Program-made: the position numbers and the translations under genes | Notes under the pieces: generated by a model | Told to the model about the DNA's origin: nothing | What the model saw: the letters and a program-made list of their open reading frames with translations, nothing else | The model's database searches: none | In this document: positions 33,207-42,594 of the stretch, in pieces | Position numbering within the stretch: position 1 is the first letter of the stretch | Layout: every line of letters starts with the position of its first letter | NCBI RefSeq assembly: GCF_030646165.1 | Contig: NZ_JAUTDO010000006.1 | Coordinates: forward strand, 62,001 to 126,000 | Direction of reading: 5' to 3' | DNA: 64,000 nt | Source: Conexibacter sp. CPCC 206217 | GTDB taxonomy: Bacteria > Actinomycetota > Thermoleophilia > Solirubrobacterales > Solirubrobacteraceae

Positions 33207-34835
33207 ATGACGACGAGATCCGCAGACGCGACGACGGCGATCTCCTGCCGCGCGCTGTCGCGCTCGTTCGGCGGCACGCGCGCGCTGCGCGACGTCGACC
33301 TCGAGATCCCGGCTGGGAGCGTGCACGCGCTCGTCGGCGAGAACGGCGCGGGCAAGTCGACCTGCCTCGGCGTGATCGCCGGGCGGATCGCGCCCAGCAG
33401 CGGCGAGGTGCGCGTCTTCGACGAGCGCTTCGCCTATGGCGACCCGCGCGCCGCGATGCGCCTCGGCGTCGCCGCCGTCTACCAGGAGCTGACGATCATC
33501 CCCGCGCTGAGCCCGCAGGTGAACGCCTTCCTGGAGGCGCCGCCGACGCGCTGGGGCCTGATCCGCAAGCGCGCGATGCGGCGCCGCTACGTGGAGGTCT
33601 GCGAGCAGCTCGGGATCGCGCCGGCGCCGGACGTGCCTGCCGGCGAGCTGGCGGTCGGCGCCCAGCAGCTGGTCGAGATCGTGCGCGGGATCAGCGCGCA
33701 GGCGCGCGTGCTGCTGCTCGACGAGCCGACCGCGGCGTTGGCGATCGCCGAGCGCGACGCGCTCTTCCGCCTCGTCGGATCGCTGCGCGAGCGCGGCGTG
33801 ACGATCGTGTTCGTCTCGCACAACCTCGACGAGGTGCTCGAGAACGCCGACGCGATCACGGTCTTCCGCGACGGCGAGCTGGTCGCCACGCGCCCGCGCG
33901 CGGAGTGGACCAAGCGCGACCTGGTCGCGAGCATGCTCGGCTCCGACAAGGCCGCGGCCGGGCTCGTCGCGGCGGAGCTGGACGAGGCGGATCCGGCGGC
34001 CGCGGTCGCGGCGCTCACGGCGACCGTCGCGGACGCGCCGGTCGTCGGCGAGGCCGCACCTGGCGCCAGCCCGTCCGAGCCCGGCGAGCTGGCCTTGCGC
34101 GTGCGCGGGCTCTCGATCCCGCGCCGCCTGCACGGCGTCGACCTCGACGTGCGCCGCGGCGAGGTGCTCGGGCTCGCGGGGCTGATGGGCTCCGGGCGCA
34201 CGAGCGTGCTGCGCGCGCTTGCCGGCGCCGAACCCGAGGCGGACGGCGAGCTGGCCGCCGGCGATCGTTCGCTCGGCTGGCCGCGCAGCCCGCGCGCCGC
34301 GCGCCGGCTCGGGATCGCCTTCATCCCCGAGGACCGCAAGGCGCAGGGGCTGGCGCTGGAGATGTCCGCCTCCGACAACGTCGCGCTGCCGGACTTCGGC
34401 GCCACGGGCCGGCTCGGCCGCGTCAGCCCGCGTGGCGTCGCCCGCCGCGTCGCGCCGCTGCTGAGAGCGGTCGGCGTCGACGCGTCGAAGGCGCGCGTGC
34501 CGGCGCGCACGCTGTCGGGCGGCAACCAGCAGAAGCTGCTGGTCGCGCGGGCGCACTTCGAGCAGCCCCGGATCCTGCTGGCCGACGAGCCGACGCGCGG
34601 CGTCGACATCGGCGCCAAGACGGAGATCCTGCAGGAGCTGCGCCGGCTCGCGCACGACGAGGGGCTGGCGGTCGTGCTGGTCTCCTCCGAGCTGGAGGAG
34701 GTGACGGCGTTCAGCGACCGCGTCGTGCTGATGGTCGAGGGGCGGGTGCACGGGACGTTCGACAACCGCGGCGGCGGCGTGACGCCGTCGACCCTGCTGA
34801 TGGCCGCGTTCGGCGCGGCCGCGGAGGTGGCGTGA
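33207..34835 (+). CDS. Sugar-type ABC transporter ATPase (two NBDs, RbsA-like)
   Basis: A 542-residue duplicated ATPase. The first NBD has Walker A 'GENGAGKST' and Walker B 'VLLLDEPTAAL', with a weak signature 'ELAVGAQQLVEI'. The second has Walker A-like 'GLMGSGRTSVL', signature 'LSGGNQQKLLVAR' and 'ILLADEPTRGVDIGA'. This is the RbsA/MglA plan, working with two permeases of RbsC type. GGAGGAGAG precedes ATG 33207; GTG 33192 is unlikely. It powers import for the receptors at 37118 and perhaps 57098. The cargo need not be a sugar in this catabolic setting. Confidence 0.96.
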   Translation: MTTRSADATTAISCRALSRSFGGTRALRDVDLEIPAGSVHALVGENGAGKSTCLGVIAGRIAPSSGEVRVFDERFAYGDPRAAMRLGVAAVYQELTIIPALSPQVNAFLEAPPTRWGLIRKRAMRRRYVEVCEQLGIAPAPDVPAGELAVGAQQLVEIVRGISAQARVLLLDEPTAALAIAERDALFRLVGSLRERGVTIVFVSHNLDEVLENADAITVFRDGELVATRPRAEWTKRDLVASMLGSDKAAAGLVAAELDEADPAAAVAALTATVADAPVVGEAAPGASPSEPGELALRVRGLSIPRRLHGVDLDVRRGEVLGLAGLMGSGRTSVLRALAGAEPEADGELAAGDRSLGWPRSPRAARRLGIAFIPEDRKAQGLALEMSASDNVALPDFGATGRLGRVSPRGVARRVAPLLRAVGVDASKARVPARTLSGGNQQKLLVARAHFEQPRILLADEPTRGVDIGAKTEILQELRRLAHDEGLAVVLVSSELEEVTAFSDRVVLMVEGRVHGTFDNRGGGVTPSTLLMAAFGAAAEVA

Positions 34836-35872
34836 TGGGCAATCGCGAGGTCGGCGCGCGGCCAGCCGCCGCCGAGGATTCCGGCGGCCGGCTGACGGCC
34901 GCGTTCGCCGGTCGAACACGGCCGCAGGACTGGGCCGCGATGCCGCGCGCCGGCGGGCTGCTGCAGCGCTACGGGATCGTGCTCGTGCTCGTCGCCGTGC
35001 TGCTGCTGGCGTGGTCGCAGAACGCGAACTTCTTCGAGTGGTCCTCCTTCCAGACGGTGCTGTCGCAGAACGCCGCGATCGGCGTCGTCGCGGTCGGCAT
35101 GACGTTCGTGCTGATCGCCGGCGGGATCGACATCTCGGTCGGCGGGATCTACGCGGCCGGCTCGGTCGTCTACACGAAGGTCGGGATCGACCATTCGCTG
35201 ACGCTCGCGCTGATCGCGGCGCTCGCGGTCGGCGTCGCGCTCGGATCGTGCAACGCGCTGCTGACGACGAAGCTGCGCTTCAACGCCTTCGTGACGACGC
35301 TCGGCACCGGCTCGATCTTCGCCGGCGGCGTCGTGCTGTACGGCGGGATCGACGCGATCGTCCCGACCAATCCGAGCTTCGGCACGCTCGGCAACGGCAT
35401 GGTCGGCCAGCTTCCGTACATGGTGCTGGTGCTGATCGGCGCGGTCGTGATCGGCGCGCTGCTGCTGCACCGCACCAGCTTCGGCGCCGCGCTCTACGCC
35501 GTCGGCGGCAACCTCGAGGCGAGCCGGCTCGCCGGGCTGCGCACCGACACGCTGCGGGCGCTGACGTACCTGATCAGCGGCGCCTGCGCCGCGCTCGCGG
35601 GCGTGCTGGTCGCGTCGCAGACGGGCGTCGGCCAGTCGAACATCGGCGGCAACGTCGCGCTCGACGCGATCGTGATCGTCGTGATCGGCGGCACGTCGCT
35701 GTTCGGCGGGATCGGCGCGATGTGGCGCACGGGGGTCGGGATCCTGATCCTCGCGACGATCAACAGCCTCTACAACGTGCTCGCGATCAGCCAGTCCGGC
35801 CAGTCGCTGATCACCGGCACGATCCTCGTGCTGGCGCTCGCGATCGACGCCCTCACCCGGCGCGCGTCATGA
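34835..35872 (+). CDS. ABC transporter permease (RbsC-like), first
   Basis: A 345-residue inner-membrane permease with about eight to ten hydrophobic helices starting near residue 40. It shows the family motifs 'VGMTFVLIAGGIDISVGGIY' and 'YAVGGNLEASRLAGLRTD'. The ATG overlaps the ATPase stop by one base. It forms a heterodimeric channel with the next permease. Confidence 0.95.
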   Translation: MGNREVGARPAAAEDSGGRLTAAFAGRTRPQDWAAMPRAGGLLQRYGIVLVLVAVLLLAWSQNANFFEWSSFQTVLSQNAAIGVVAVGMTFVLIAGGIDISVGGIYAAGSVVYTKVGIDHSLTLALIAALAVGVALGSCNALLTTKLRFNAFVTTLGTGSIFAGGVVLYGGIDAIVPTNPSFGTLGNGMVGQLPYMVLVLIGAVVIGALLLHRTSFGAALYAVGGNLEASRLAGLRTDTLRALTYLISGACAALAGVLVASQTGVGQSNIGGNVALDAIVIVVIGGTSLFGGIGAMWRTGVGILILATINSLYNVLAISQSGQSLITGTILVLALAIDALTRRAS

Positions 35873-35934
35873 GTCAGCGCGCCGCCCGATCGTCGCTGTC
35901 CCCGGCAGCCCCCACCCACGACGAGGAGCCGAGC

Positions 35935-36954
35935 ATGTCCGCCGCGCCAGCCCACGCCGCAGCCGAGCCGGAGGGGTCGACGCCGCGCCTGCGGCGCCCG
36001 CGCCGGCTGCCGCCGGGGGCCGCGATCGTGCTCGCCTACATCGCGCTGCTGGTCGGCGGGCGCCTCGCCTATCCGGGCTTCTTCGACGGCCAGAACCTCG
36101 AGAACCTGCTGCGCCAGAACGTCGGGCTCGGCCTGACCGCCCTCGGCGTCGGCTTCGTGATCATCTGCGGCGGCTGGGACCTGTCGGTCGGCTCGACCGC
36201 GAGTCTCGCGGGCGTCGTCTTCGCGCGTGTCGCGCTCGACGACTCGGTCGTCGTGGCGGCGTTCGCCGGGCTCGCCGCGGCGCTCGCGGCCGGGGTCGTC
36301 AACGGCCTGCTGGTGACGCGGCTGCGGCTCGACTCGTTCATGGCGACGCTCGCGACCGGCGTCGTGATCAGCGGGCTCGCGCTGACCGTCTCGGTCAGCG
36401 GCGGCGTGACGGTCGACAAGTCCGGCTTCTCCTACCTCGGCCTGGCGCACTGGCTCGGGATCCCGCTCGACCTGATCATCCTCGTCGTGATGTTCGTGCT
36501 CGGCGGCGTGCTGCTGGCGCGGATGCGCTTCGGCCAGCACGTCCACGCCGTCGGCGGCGACCCCGAGGCGGCGCGCCTGGCCGGCATCCCGGTCAAGCGC
36601 GTGCGCGTGCTCGCGTTCGCGATGTCGGGCGCGCTCGCGGGCCTCGCCGGCCTGATCGCGACCTCCAAGGTCGGGCTCGCGCAGGCCGACGCGAACGCCA
36701 GCCTGACGCTCGACGCGATCGCGGTCGTCGTCGTCGGCGGGATCTCGATCCGCGGCGGCGAGGGCGCCGTCTGGCGGATAGCGCTCGGCCTGCTGATCCT
36801 CGCGACGCTGAACAACCTGTTCGACGCACTGCAGTGGTCCCAGCAGGTGCAGGAGGTCGCGAAGGGCGGCGTGATCCTGCTCGCGCTTGGCGCCGAACTG
36901 CTGTCGCGCAACCCCGGCGCGTGGCGTCGCCGGCTGCGGCTGCGCGCGACCTGA
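35935..36954 (+). CDS. ABC transporter permease (RbsC-like), second
   Basis: A 339-residue permease paralogous to its neighbour, with 'GVGFVIICGGWDLSVGSTAS' and 'HAVGGDPEAARLAGIPVKRV'. ATG 35935 has a strong GAGGAG ribosome site. An ATG at 35869 overlapping the preceding stop (ATGA) would add 22 polar residues and is the alternative start. It is the last gene before a 160-base gap holding a regulatory palindrome. Confidence 0.93.
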   Translation: MSAAPAHAAAEPEGSTPRLRRPRRLPPGAAIVLAYIALLVGGRLAYPGFFDGQNLENLLRQNVGLGLTALGVGFVIICGGWDLSVGSTASLAGVVFARVALDDSVVVAAFAGLAAALAAGVVNGLLVTRLRLDSFMATLATGVVISGLALTVSVSGGVTVDKSGFSYLGLAHWLGIPLDLIILVVMFVLGGVLLARMRFGQHVHAVGGDPEAARLAGIPVKRVRVLAFAMSGALAGLAGLIATSKVGLAQADANASLTLDAIAVVVVGGISIRGGEGAVWRIALGLLILATLNNLFDALQWSQQVQEVAKGGVILLALGAELLSRNPGAWRRRLRLRAT

Positions 36955-36972
36955 CCGCCGAGCCGCCCGCTC

Positions 36973-36990
36973 GTTGTGCGGGCCTACAAC
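36973..36990. promoter_or_regulatory. Perfect copy of the regulon palindrome upstream of receptor gene
   Basis: GTTGT-N8-ACAAC, all ten arm bases matching, in the 160-base gap before the substrate-binding lipoprotein gene. No TAnnnT hexamer is found 53 bp downstream (the bases there read AAGATC), so any promoter here is weaker or differently spaced. The rest of the gap shows only the GGAGGAGAGG ribosome site. Confidence 0.55.
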
Positions 36991-37117
36991 GGCCCGCGCC
37001 GCTTGCCGCGGCGCACCGCTCTCCAACGAGGAAGATCGACGCGTCGGACCGCAGCGCGACGGTGGCCCGTAGTGCCGGCCGCCGCGCGCGACCAGGTCAA
37101 CCAGGAGGAGAGGTTCC

Positions 37118-38194
37118 ATGCGTAAGCACCGCTTCGGGCGCGTCGGCGCGCTCGCCGGCGCCGTTGCCGTGATCGCCCTCGCAGGCTGCGGGAGCGACAG
37201 CTCCAGCGGCGGCTCGGGCTCGACGGGATCGAGCGACTCGGGCAGCTCCGGCGAGGTCTCGGTCGACGTCGGCACGGGCACGCCGGTGAAGGTCTCGGGC
37301 AAGCCGAGAATCGCCTTCTACATATTCGGCGGCGGCAACGCCTACGGCGTGGCGGAGAGAAAGGGCGCGCTCAGAGCGGCCGCCGACTACGGCGTCGACG
37401 TGACGCTGTACGACGGCGCGTTCGACGCGCAGAAGCAGTTCAACCAGGTGCAGACGGCGATCAATTCAGGCAGATTCAACGCCTTCTCGCTGGACCCGGT
37501 CGACGCCAACCTCGTCTGCAACCTCGCCAGCAGAACCGCGCCCGCGAGAGGGATCGTCGTGTCGGTCTTCGACCAGCCGCTGTGCGGCCGCTACGCGCAG
37601 CCGACGATCGAGGGCCTGTGGCAGCCCGGCACGCTCAACTTCGTCGCCGGCTACTTCACGATCCAGCGGATGCACGACTGGCTGGAGGCGATCGTCAGAG
37701 AGTTCCCCGGCCCGCAGAAGGTCGGGCTGATCACGGGCCTCGCCGTCGACTCGCTGTCGAAGGACTTCGACTCCGAGGTCGAGAGAGTCAAGCAGGAGCA
37801 CCCGGAGTTCGAGGTCGCGGGCGAGCAGCGCACCGACTACACGACGACGAAGGGATACGCGGCGGCGCAGACGCTGCTGCAGGCGAACCCCGACCTGACG
37901 CTGATCATCTCCGACTACTCCGACCTGACCGTCGGCGCGTCGAAGGCGATCGAGCAGGCCGGCAAGTCCGACCAGGTCAAGCTCGCCGACTTCGGCGGCT
38001 CGAGCGCCGTGACGAGAATGGTGCAGGACGGGTCGGTCGCGCTGACGACGCCGACGTACCCGTACTCGGAGGCGACGAACTCGATCAAGTCGCTGGTCGA
38101 CGCGTTCGAGGGCAAGAGAGTCCCGCGCGTCGGGCCGCTGCCGTTCAAGGTCTACACGAGAGACAACATCGCCTCGTACAGACCGGAGTTCTAG
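37118..38194 (+). CDS. Substrate-binding lipoprotein of the ABC importer
   Basis: A 358-residue type I periplasmic-binding protein anchored by lipid: the lipobox 'LAGC' ends the signal peptide at Cys24, then a Ser/Gly linker precedes the binding domain ('RIAFYIFGGGNAYGVAERKG', 'VGLITGLAVDSLSKDF', 'LIISDYSDLTVGASKAIEQA'). A strong AGGAGGAGAGG site precedes the ATG. Twelve of its 19 arginines are AGA, whereas the adjacent permease genes use almost only CGN. A paralogue lies at 57098. The ligand is unknown. Confidence 0.94.
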   Translation: MRKHRFGRVGALAGAVAVIALAGCGSDSSSGGSGSTGSSDSGSSGEVSVDVGTGTPVKVSGKPRIAFYIFGGGNAYGVAERKGALRAAADYGVDVTLYDGAFDAQKQFNQVQTAINSGRFNAFSLDPVDANLVCNLASRTAPARGIVVSVFDQPLCGRYAQPTIEGLWQPGTLNFVAGYFTIQRMHDWLEAIVREFPGPQKVGLITGLAVDSLSKDFDSEVERVKQEHPEFEVAGEQRTDYTTTKGYAAAQTLLQANPDLTLIISDYSDLTVGASKAIEQAGKSDQVKLADFGGSSAVTRMVQDGSVALTTPTYPYSEATNSIKSLVDAFEGKRVPRVGPLPFKVYTRDNIASYRPEF

Positions 38195-38272
38195 GGCGCG
38201 CGACGGCGCGCGGCGCGGCCGGTTGTCGCGCGCCACAACGACGCAGCGGCGCGGCTGGGCAGGCCGCGCCGC
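38195..38272 (+). terminator. Tandem hairpins between receptor and Hyu genes
   Basis: Directly after the stop, GGCGCGCGAC (38195-38204) pairs with GTCGCGCGCC (38225-38234), followed by a perfect 10-bp stem GCGGCGCGGC / GCCGCGCCGC with a 7-base loop (38246-38272). A second perfect GTTGT-N8-ACAAC (38222-38239) overlaps the first hairpin. No TA-containing -10 hexamer lies before the next gene, so the hairpins may act as a partial terminator or RNA-stabilising element, giving more receptor than downstream enzyme. Confidence 0.5.
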
Positions 38273-38348
38273 GGCGCGGCAGGGTTGGACTCGGGGCGCC
38301 CGCCGGCGGCGGGCGCCTGCCATCGGGCGAGCAAAGGAGGCAGACGCC

Positions 38349-38570
38349 GTGAGCGGCTATCCACGACCAACGCAGCTGACGCTGCACGTCGAGCGCGAGG
38401 CGGTCGACGGAAGGTGCGGCGGGTGCGGCGGATCCGGCCTGGAGCGCTACCCGGTGCTGTCGGAGGGCGGCTGGTTCACGGTCGTCAAGTGCCCGCGCTG
38501 CCTCGCCAGCGCCGCGCGCGAGCGGTGGTCGCGGCTCGGTCCGATCGAGCTGCTGGCGGACACGCTGTGA
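38349..38570 (+). CDS. Small zinc-ribbon protein linked to HyuA/HyuB
   Basis: A 73-residue protein with four cysteines in 'CGGCGGSGLERY' and 'CPRC', which should bind zinc. A near-perfect AAAGGAGG lies 8 bases before the GTG. Its stop overlaps the HyuA start (GTGA). Acetone- and acetophenone-carboxylase complexes contain small extra subunits, so a structural gamma-like subunit is plausible; a match to a named family could not be made by eye. Confidence 0.7.
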   Translation: MSGYPRPTQLTLHVEREAVDGRCGGCGGSGLERYPVLSEGGWFTVVKCPRCLASAARERWSRLGPIELLADTL

Positions 38571-40636
38571 GCCCCGCGGCAAGCGGCATGATGGGCGTCG
38601 ACGTCGGCGGCACGTTCACGGACGTGATCGCGATCGTGGACGGGCGGATCGTCACCGGCAAGGTCCCCAGCCGGCCGTCGGCGCCGGAGGACGCGGTGCT
38701 GGAGGGCGCCGCGATCGTCGGCGCGCGGGAGATGGCCGCGTTCAACCACGCCAGCACCGTCGGGCTCAACGCGGTCATCACGCGCAGACTCGGCAAGGTC
38801 GCCTTCCTGACGACCGAGGGCCATCGCGACATCCTCGACGTCGGCAACACGTGGCGGCCGTTCGAGGCGCTCACCGACGCCTCCTGGCGGCGGCCCTTCG
38901 GCGACGCCGCCGCGCCGCTGGTGCCGCGCTACCTGCGCCGCGGCGTGCGCGAGCGGATGACCGTCGACGGCACGCCGCTGATCGAGCTGGACGCGGCGCA
39001 GGCGCGCGAGCAGCTGGAGCTGCTGCGCCGCTGCGACGTCGAGGGCGTCGCCATCTGCCTGCTGCACGCCTACGTCAACCCGGACCACGAGCGCCGCCTG
39101 CGCGCGCTCGTGCGCGACGTGCTCGGCGACGTGCCGTGCTCGATCTCGTCGGAGGTCTCGCCGCTGGCGAAGGAGTACGCGCGCGCCTCCACGACCGTCG
39201 TCGACGTGATCATGAAGATCGTCTACGGCGGCTACACCGCGCGCCTGGAGCACGGGCTCGGGGAGCTCGGCTTCGGCGGCGACCTCAACTTCGCCGACTG
39301 CGCCGCGATGCTGCTCGCGTCGGACTTCGCGATGGAGAGCCCGGCGCGGATCATCTTCGCGGGGCCGGCCGCCGGCACGGTCTCCAGCGCCCACTTCGGC
39401 ACGTTGATCGACGAGCCCAACCTCGTCTGCGCCGACGTCGGCGGGACGTCGTGCGACATCTCGATCGTGACCGACGGCAGGCCGTTCGTGAACACGACGT
39501 TCGAGATCGAGCACGACCTCGTCGTCAACGCGCTCTCGACCGAGATCTCGACGCTCGGCGCGGGCGGCGGCAGCATCGTCAGCGTCTCCTCGACCGGCGA
39601 GCTGCGCGTCGGCCCCGCCAGCGCGGGCGCCGAGCCCGGCCCCGCCTGCTACGGCCGCGGCGGGCAGGCGCCGACGATGACCGACGCGGCGCTGCTGATC
39701 GGGATCCTCGACGGCGAGCGCTTCGCCGGTGGGCGGATGAGACTGCGCGAGGACCTCGCGCGCGACGCCTTCGCGGCGCTGGAGCTGCCGTTCGACTTCG
39801 CCCAGCGCGTCGCCTACGCCTGGAACCTCGGGCTCAACACGATCGCCGAGGGGCTGCTCGACATCGCGATCTCGCACGGCGTCGACCCGCGCGACTACAC
39901 GCTCGTCGCGTACGGCGCGGCGGGGCCGATGATGCTGCCGTCGGTGATGGAGCTGGTCGGCCTGCGGCGCGTCGTCGTGCCGCCGCATCCGGGCCTCTTC
40001 AGCGCGCTCGGCCTGCTCAGCGCCGACCTCGTCTACGCCGACAGCCGCAGCGCGTACACGCTGCTGGACGCGGCCGCCGCCGAGGAGATCGACGCGGTCT
40101 TCGCGGCGTTGGAGGAGCGGCTGCTGGCGCGCGTCGGGGATGCGCGCGGGCGCGCGCGGGTGCTGCGCAGCTTCGACGGGCGGCTGCTGGGCCAGAGCTG
40201 GGAGACGCCGTTCGTCGAGGCGCCCGCGGGGCGGATCGACGCGGCCGCCGTCGAGCGGATGGTGCAGAGCTTCCACCGCGAGTACGAGGCGCGCACCGGC
40301 AACCGCTTCGACCAGATCGCGGTGCAGGGCGTGACCTACCGCGTGCAGGTCGTCGTCGAGTCCGACAAGGTCGACTACCCGCGGCTGGGGCGCCGTGCGC
40401 AGGGCGGGGCGCCGGTGCCGCTGCGCACGATCCCGCTGCACCACCTCGGCGCGCTCGGCGAGCAGCAGCAGGCGACCGAGCACGCGCGCGACCAGCTGCT
40501 CGCGGGCGACCGCATCGAAGGGCCGGCGCTGGTGCGCGAGTCGATGTCGACGACGTTCGTGCCGGCCGGCTGCGTCGCGACCGTCGGCGAGCTGGCGGAG
40601 ATCGCGATCGAGCGCACGACGAGAGGAACGAGATGA
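38567..40636 (+). CDS. Hydantoinase/oxoprolinase A-type ATPase subunit (HyuA-like)
   Basis: A 689-residue member of the HyuA/acetone-carboxylase beta family. The N-terminal actin-like ATPase motif 'MGVDVGGTFTDVIAI' and the middle 'VCADVGGTSCDISIV' phosphate-binding segment are clear, as are 'GPAAGTVSSAHFG' and 'YGAAGPMMLPS'. These enzymes use ATP to activate a carbonyl or amide for hydrolysis or carboxylation. The GTG overlaps the zinc-ribbon stop, and the stop overlaps the HyuB ATG. A carboxylase of a ketone is as likely as an N-methylhydantoinase. Confidence 0.92.
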   Translation: MSPAASGMMGVDVGGTFTDVIAIVDGRIVTGKVPSRPSAPEDAVLEGAAIVGAREMAAFNHASTVGLNAVITRRLGKVAFLTTEGHRDILDVGNTWRPFEALTDASWRRPFGDAAAPLVPRYLRRGVRERMTVDGTPLIELDAAQAREQLELLRRCDVEGVAICLLHAYVNPDHERRLRALVRDVLGDVPCSISSEVSPLAKEYARASTTVVDVIMKIVYGGYTARLEHGLGELGFGGDLNFADCAAMLLASDFAMESPARIIFAGPAAGTVSSAHFGTLIDEPNLVCADVGGTSCDISIVTDGRPFVNTTFEIEHDLVVNALSTEISTLGAGGGSIVSVSSTGELRVGPASAGAEPGPACYGRGGQAPTMTDAALLIGILDGERFAGGRMRLREDLARDAFAALELPFDFAQRVAYAWNLGLNTIAEGLLDIAISHGVDPRDYTLVAYGAAGPMMLPSVMELVGLRRVVVPPHPGLFSALGLLSADLVYADSRSAYTLLDAAAAEEIDAVFAALEERLLARVGDARGRARVLRSFDGRLLGQSWETPFVEAPAGRIDAAAVERMVQSFHREYEARTGNRFDQIAVQGVTYRVQVVVESDKVDYPRLGRRAQGGAPVPLRTIPLHHLGALGEQQQATEHARDQLLAGDRIEGPALVRESMSTTFVPAGCVATVGELAEIAIERTTRGTR

Positions 40637-42594
40637 TCGAGCTGACGAACGCGGCCGCCGCGCGCACGCCGCTGCGCGAGCTGGACGAGGCGACCTTCCA
40701 GGCGCGCTACGACTGCGACCGCTTCACCGCGACCGTGCTGGCGAGCCGCTACCGCTACGTCGTCAAGCACATGTGCACCGGTCTGCTGACGAACGCCTTC
40801 TCGGCGTCGCTGCGCGACTGGTACGACTTCGCGGCGACGATCTCCGGCCCGCCGGAGCACGACTACCCGATGCCGGCGGTCAGCGACAGCCTCGCGCTGT
40901 TCCTCGGCACGATGGCCGACGGGACGCGCAACATCGTCGAGGAGTACGGCGCCGAGCGGCTGCGCCCCGGGGACGTGCTCGTCTGCAACGACCCCTACCG
41001 CGTCGGCAACCACGTCAACGACATCCTGTTCGTGCGGCCGGTCTTCGCGGGCGAGCGAATCGTCGGCTTCGTCAACCTGAAGGCGCACATGCTCGACATG
41101 GGCGGCACGGTCCCGGCCGGCTTCAGCGCGACCAAGCGCAACGTCTACGAGAACGGCGTCGTGATCCCGCCGATGCTGATGTACCAGGACGACGAGCCGG
41201 TCCGCTCGACCTTCAGCCTCCTGTTCGACAACGCGCGCATGGGCGAGCTGATGCTGCCGGACGTCAAGAGCATCTTCCAGAACGTGCTGCTCGGCGAGCG
41301 GCTGCTGCGCGAGACGGTCGAGCGCTACGGCGCCGAGGCGTGCGTCGGCGCGATGCGCTACGCCTGCGACCAGTCGGCCGACGCGATGGCGGACGCGCTG
41401 GAGCGGATCCCCGACGGCGTCTACGAGGGCAGCGACACGATCGACGCCGACGGCGTCGACGCCGAGGAGCAGTTTCGCGTCGCAGTGCGAATCGTCAAGC
41501 GCGGCCGGCGCGCGGAGCTGGACTTCAGCGGCAGCTCGCGCCAGGCGCGCACGTGCATCAACTGCGGCTGGATGGACACGAAGACCGCGGTCGGGGTCGC
41601 GCTGAAGTTCCTCGTCGACTCCGAGGGCGCCTTCACCTCCGGCGCGTTCCGCCCGCTCGACGTCGTGCTGCCGCCGGGGACGTTCGTGTCCGCGATGCCG
41701 CCCGACGGCGCGATCATGGTCTATTGGGAGAGCAGCCAGCCGGTCGTGCACGCGATCTTCCGCGCGCTCGCCGGGGTGCTCGGCGAGGACGCGATCGGCG
41801 GCGACCTCGGCTCCGGCTGCATGCACAACGCCAACGGCGTGCGCGACGACGGCACGCCGTGGGTCAGCGCGCTGCACGCCGGCGGTGAGCACGGGCCGTG
41901 GGGCGCGACGAAGCACGGCGACGCCGACAGCTACCAGGTCATCATGCTCTGCAACAACCTCGACACCGCCGTCGAGGCGTGCGAGGCGGAGAGCCCGATG
42001 ATCCTGCTGCGCAAGGAGTACGCGCCCGACACCGGCGGCGCGGGCGTCAACCGCGGCGGCGCGGCGGTGCTGAAGGACTCGCTGTGGCTGACGCCGGCGC
42101 AGCACTACTCGACGCCGCTGCACCTGCGCCACCGCAGCGGCTTCGGCGTGCACGGCGGCGCCGACGGCGCGGGCGGCGGCGTGTGGCTGTTCGAGCCCGG
42201 CGTGTTCGACGTCGCGGACGCACGGCGGCTGCCGGACGACGGGTCGCAGCGCTACCGCGAGGCGATCGCGATCGGCGGCGTGCTCGACCCCGCGACGCAG
42301 CTGCCCGATCCCGCGGGCGAGTACGTCTTCTACGCCGACGTGCCGATCCGCGACACCGCGCGCGGCGCCGTCTACCGCTACCGCACCAACGGCGGCGGCG
42401 GCTGGGGCGACCCGTTCACGCGCGCGCCGGAGCGGGTGATGCGCGACGTGCGCGACGGCTACGTGAGCGTCGGCGGCGCGGCGCGCGACTACGGCGTCGT
42501 CGTGCTCGGCGATCCCGCGCACGACCCGGAGGGACTGACCATCGACGCGGCTGCGACGGACGCGCTGCGCGAGGCGACGAGGGAGGCACGATGA
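40633..42594 (+). CDS. Hydantoinase/oxoprolinase B-type subunit (HyuB-like)
   Basis: A 653-residue partner of the preceding gene, with 'GDVLVCNDPYRVGNHVNDIL', 'KAHMLDMGGTVPAGFSATKR' and 'GGVWLFEPG'. The 'NDPYxGGxHxxD'-like motif supplies metal ligands in the acetone-carboxylase alpha family. Four-base overlaps on both sides indicate a stoichiometric complex. The substrate is not deducible. Confidence 0.92.
   Translation: MIELTNAAAARTPLRELDEATFQARYDCDRFTATVLASRYRYVVKHMCTGLLTNAFSASLRDWYDFAATISGPPEHDYPMPAVSDSLALFLGTMADGTRNIVEEYGAERLRPGDVLVCNDPYRVGNHVNDILFVRPVFAGERIVGFVNLKAHMLDMGGTVPAGFSATKRNVYENGVVIPPMLMYQDDEPVRSTFSLLFDNARMGELMLPDVKSIFQNVLLGERLLRETVERYGAEACVGAMRYACDQSADAMADALERIPDGVYEGSDTIDADGVDAEEQFRVAVRIVKRGRRAELDFSGSSRQARTCINCGWMDTKTAVGVALKFLVDSEGAFTSGAFRPLDVVLPPGTFVSAMPPDGAIMVYWESSQPVVHAIFRALAGVLGEDAIGGDLGSGCMHNANGVRDDGTPWVSALHAGGEHGPWGATKHGDADSYQVIMLCNNLDTAVEACEAESPMILLRKEYAPDTGGAGVNRGGAAVLKDSLWLTPAQHYSTPLHLRHRSGFGVHGGADGAGGGVWLFEPGVFDVADARRLPDDGSQRYREAIAIGGVLDPATQLPDPAGEYVFYADVPIRDTARGAVYRYRTNGGGGWGDPFTRAPERVMRDVRDGYVSVGGAARDYGVVVLGDPAHDPEGLTIDAAATDALREATREAR

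Noticed and set aside
36973..37117. A -10 hexamer at 37070 (TAGTGC) for the receptor gene in register with the palindrome
   Set aside because: It is 91 bp from the palindrome centre, not 53, and lacks the final T; no firm promoter call is made here.
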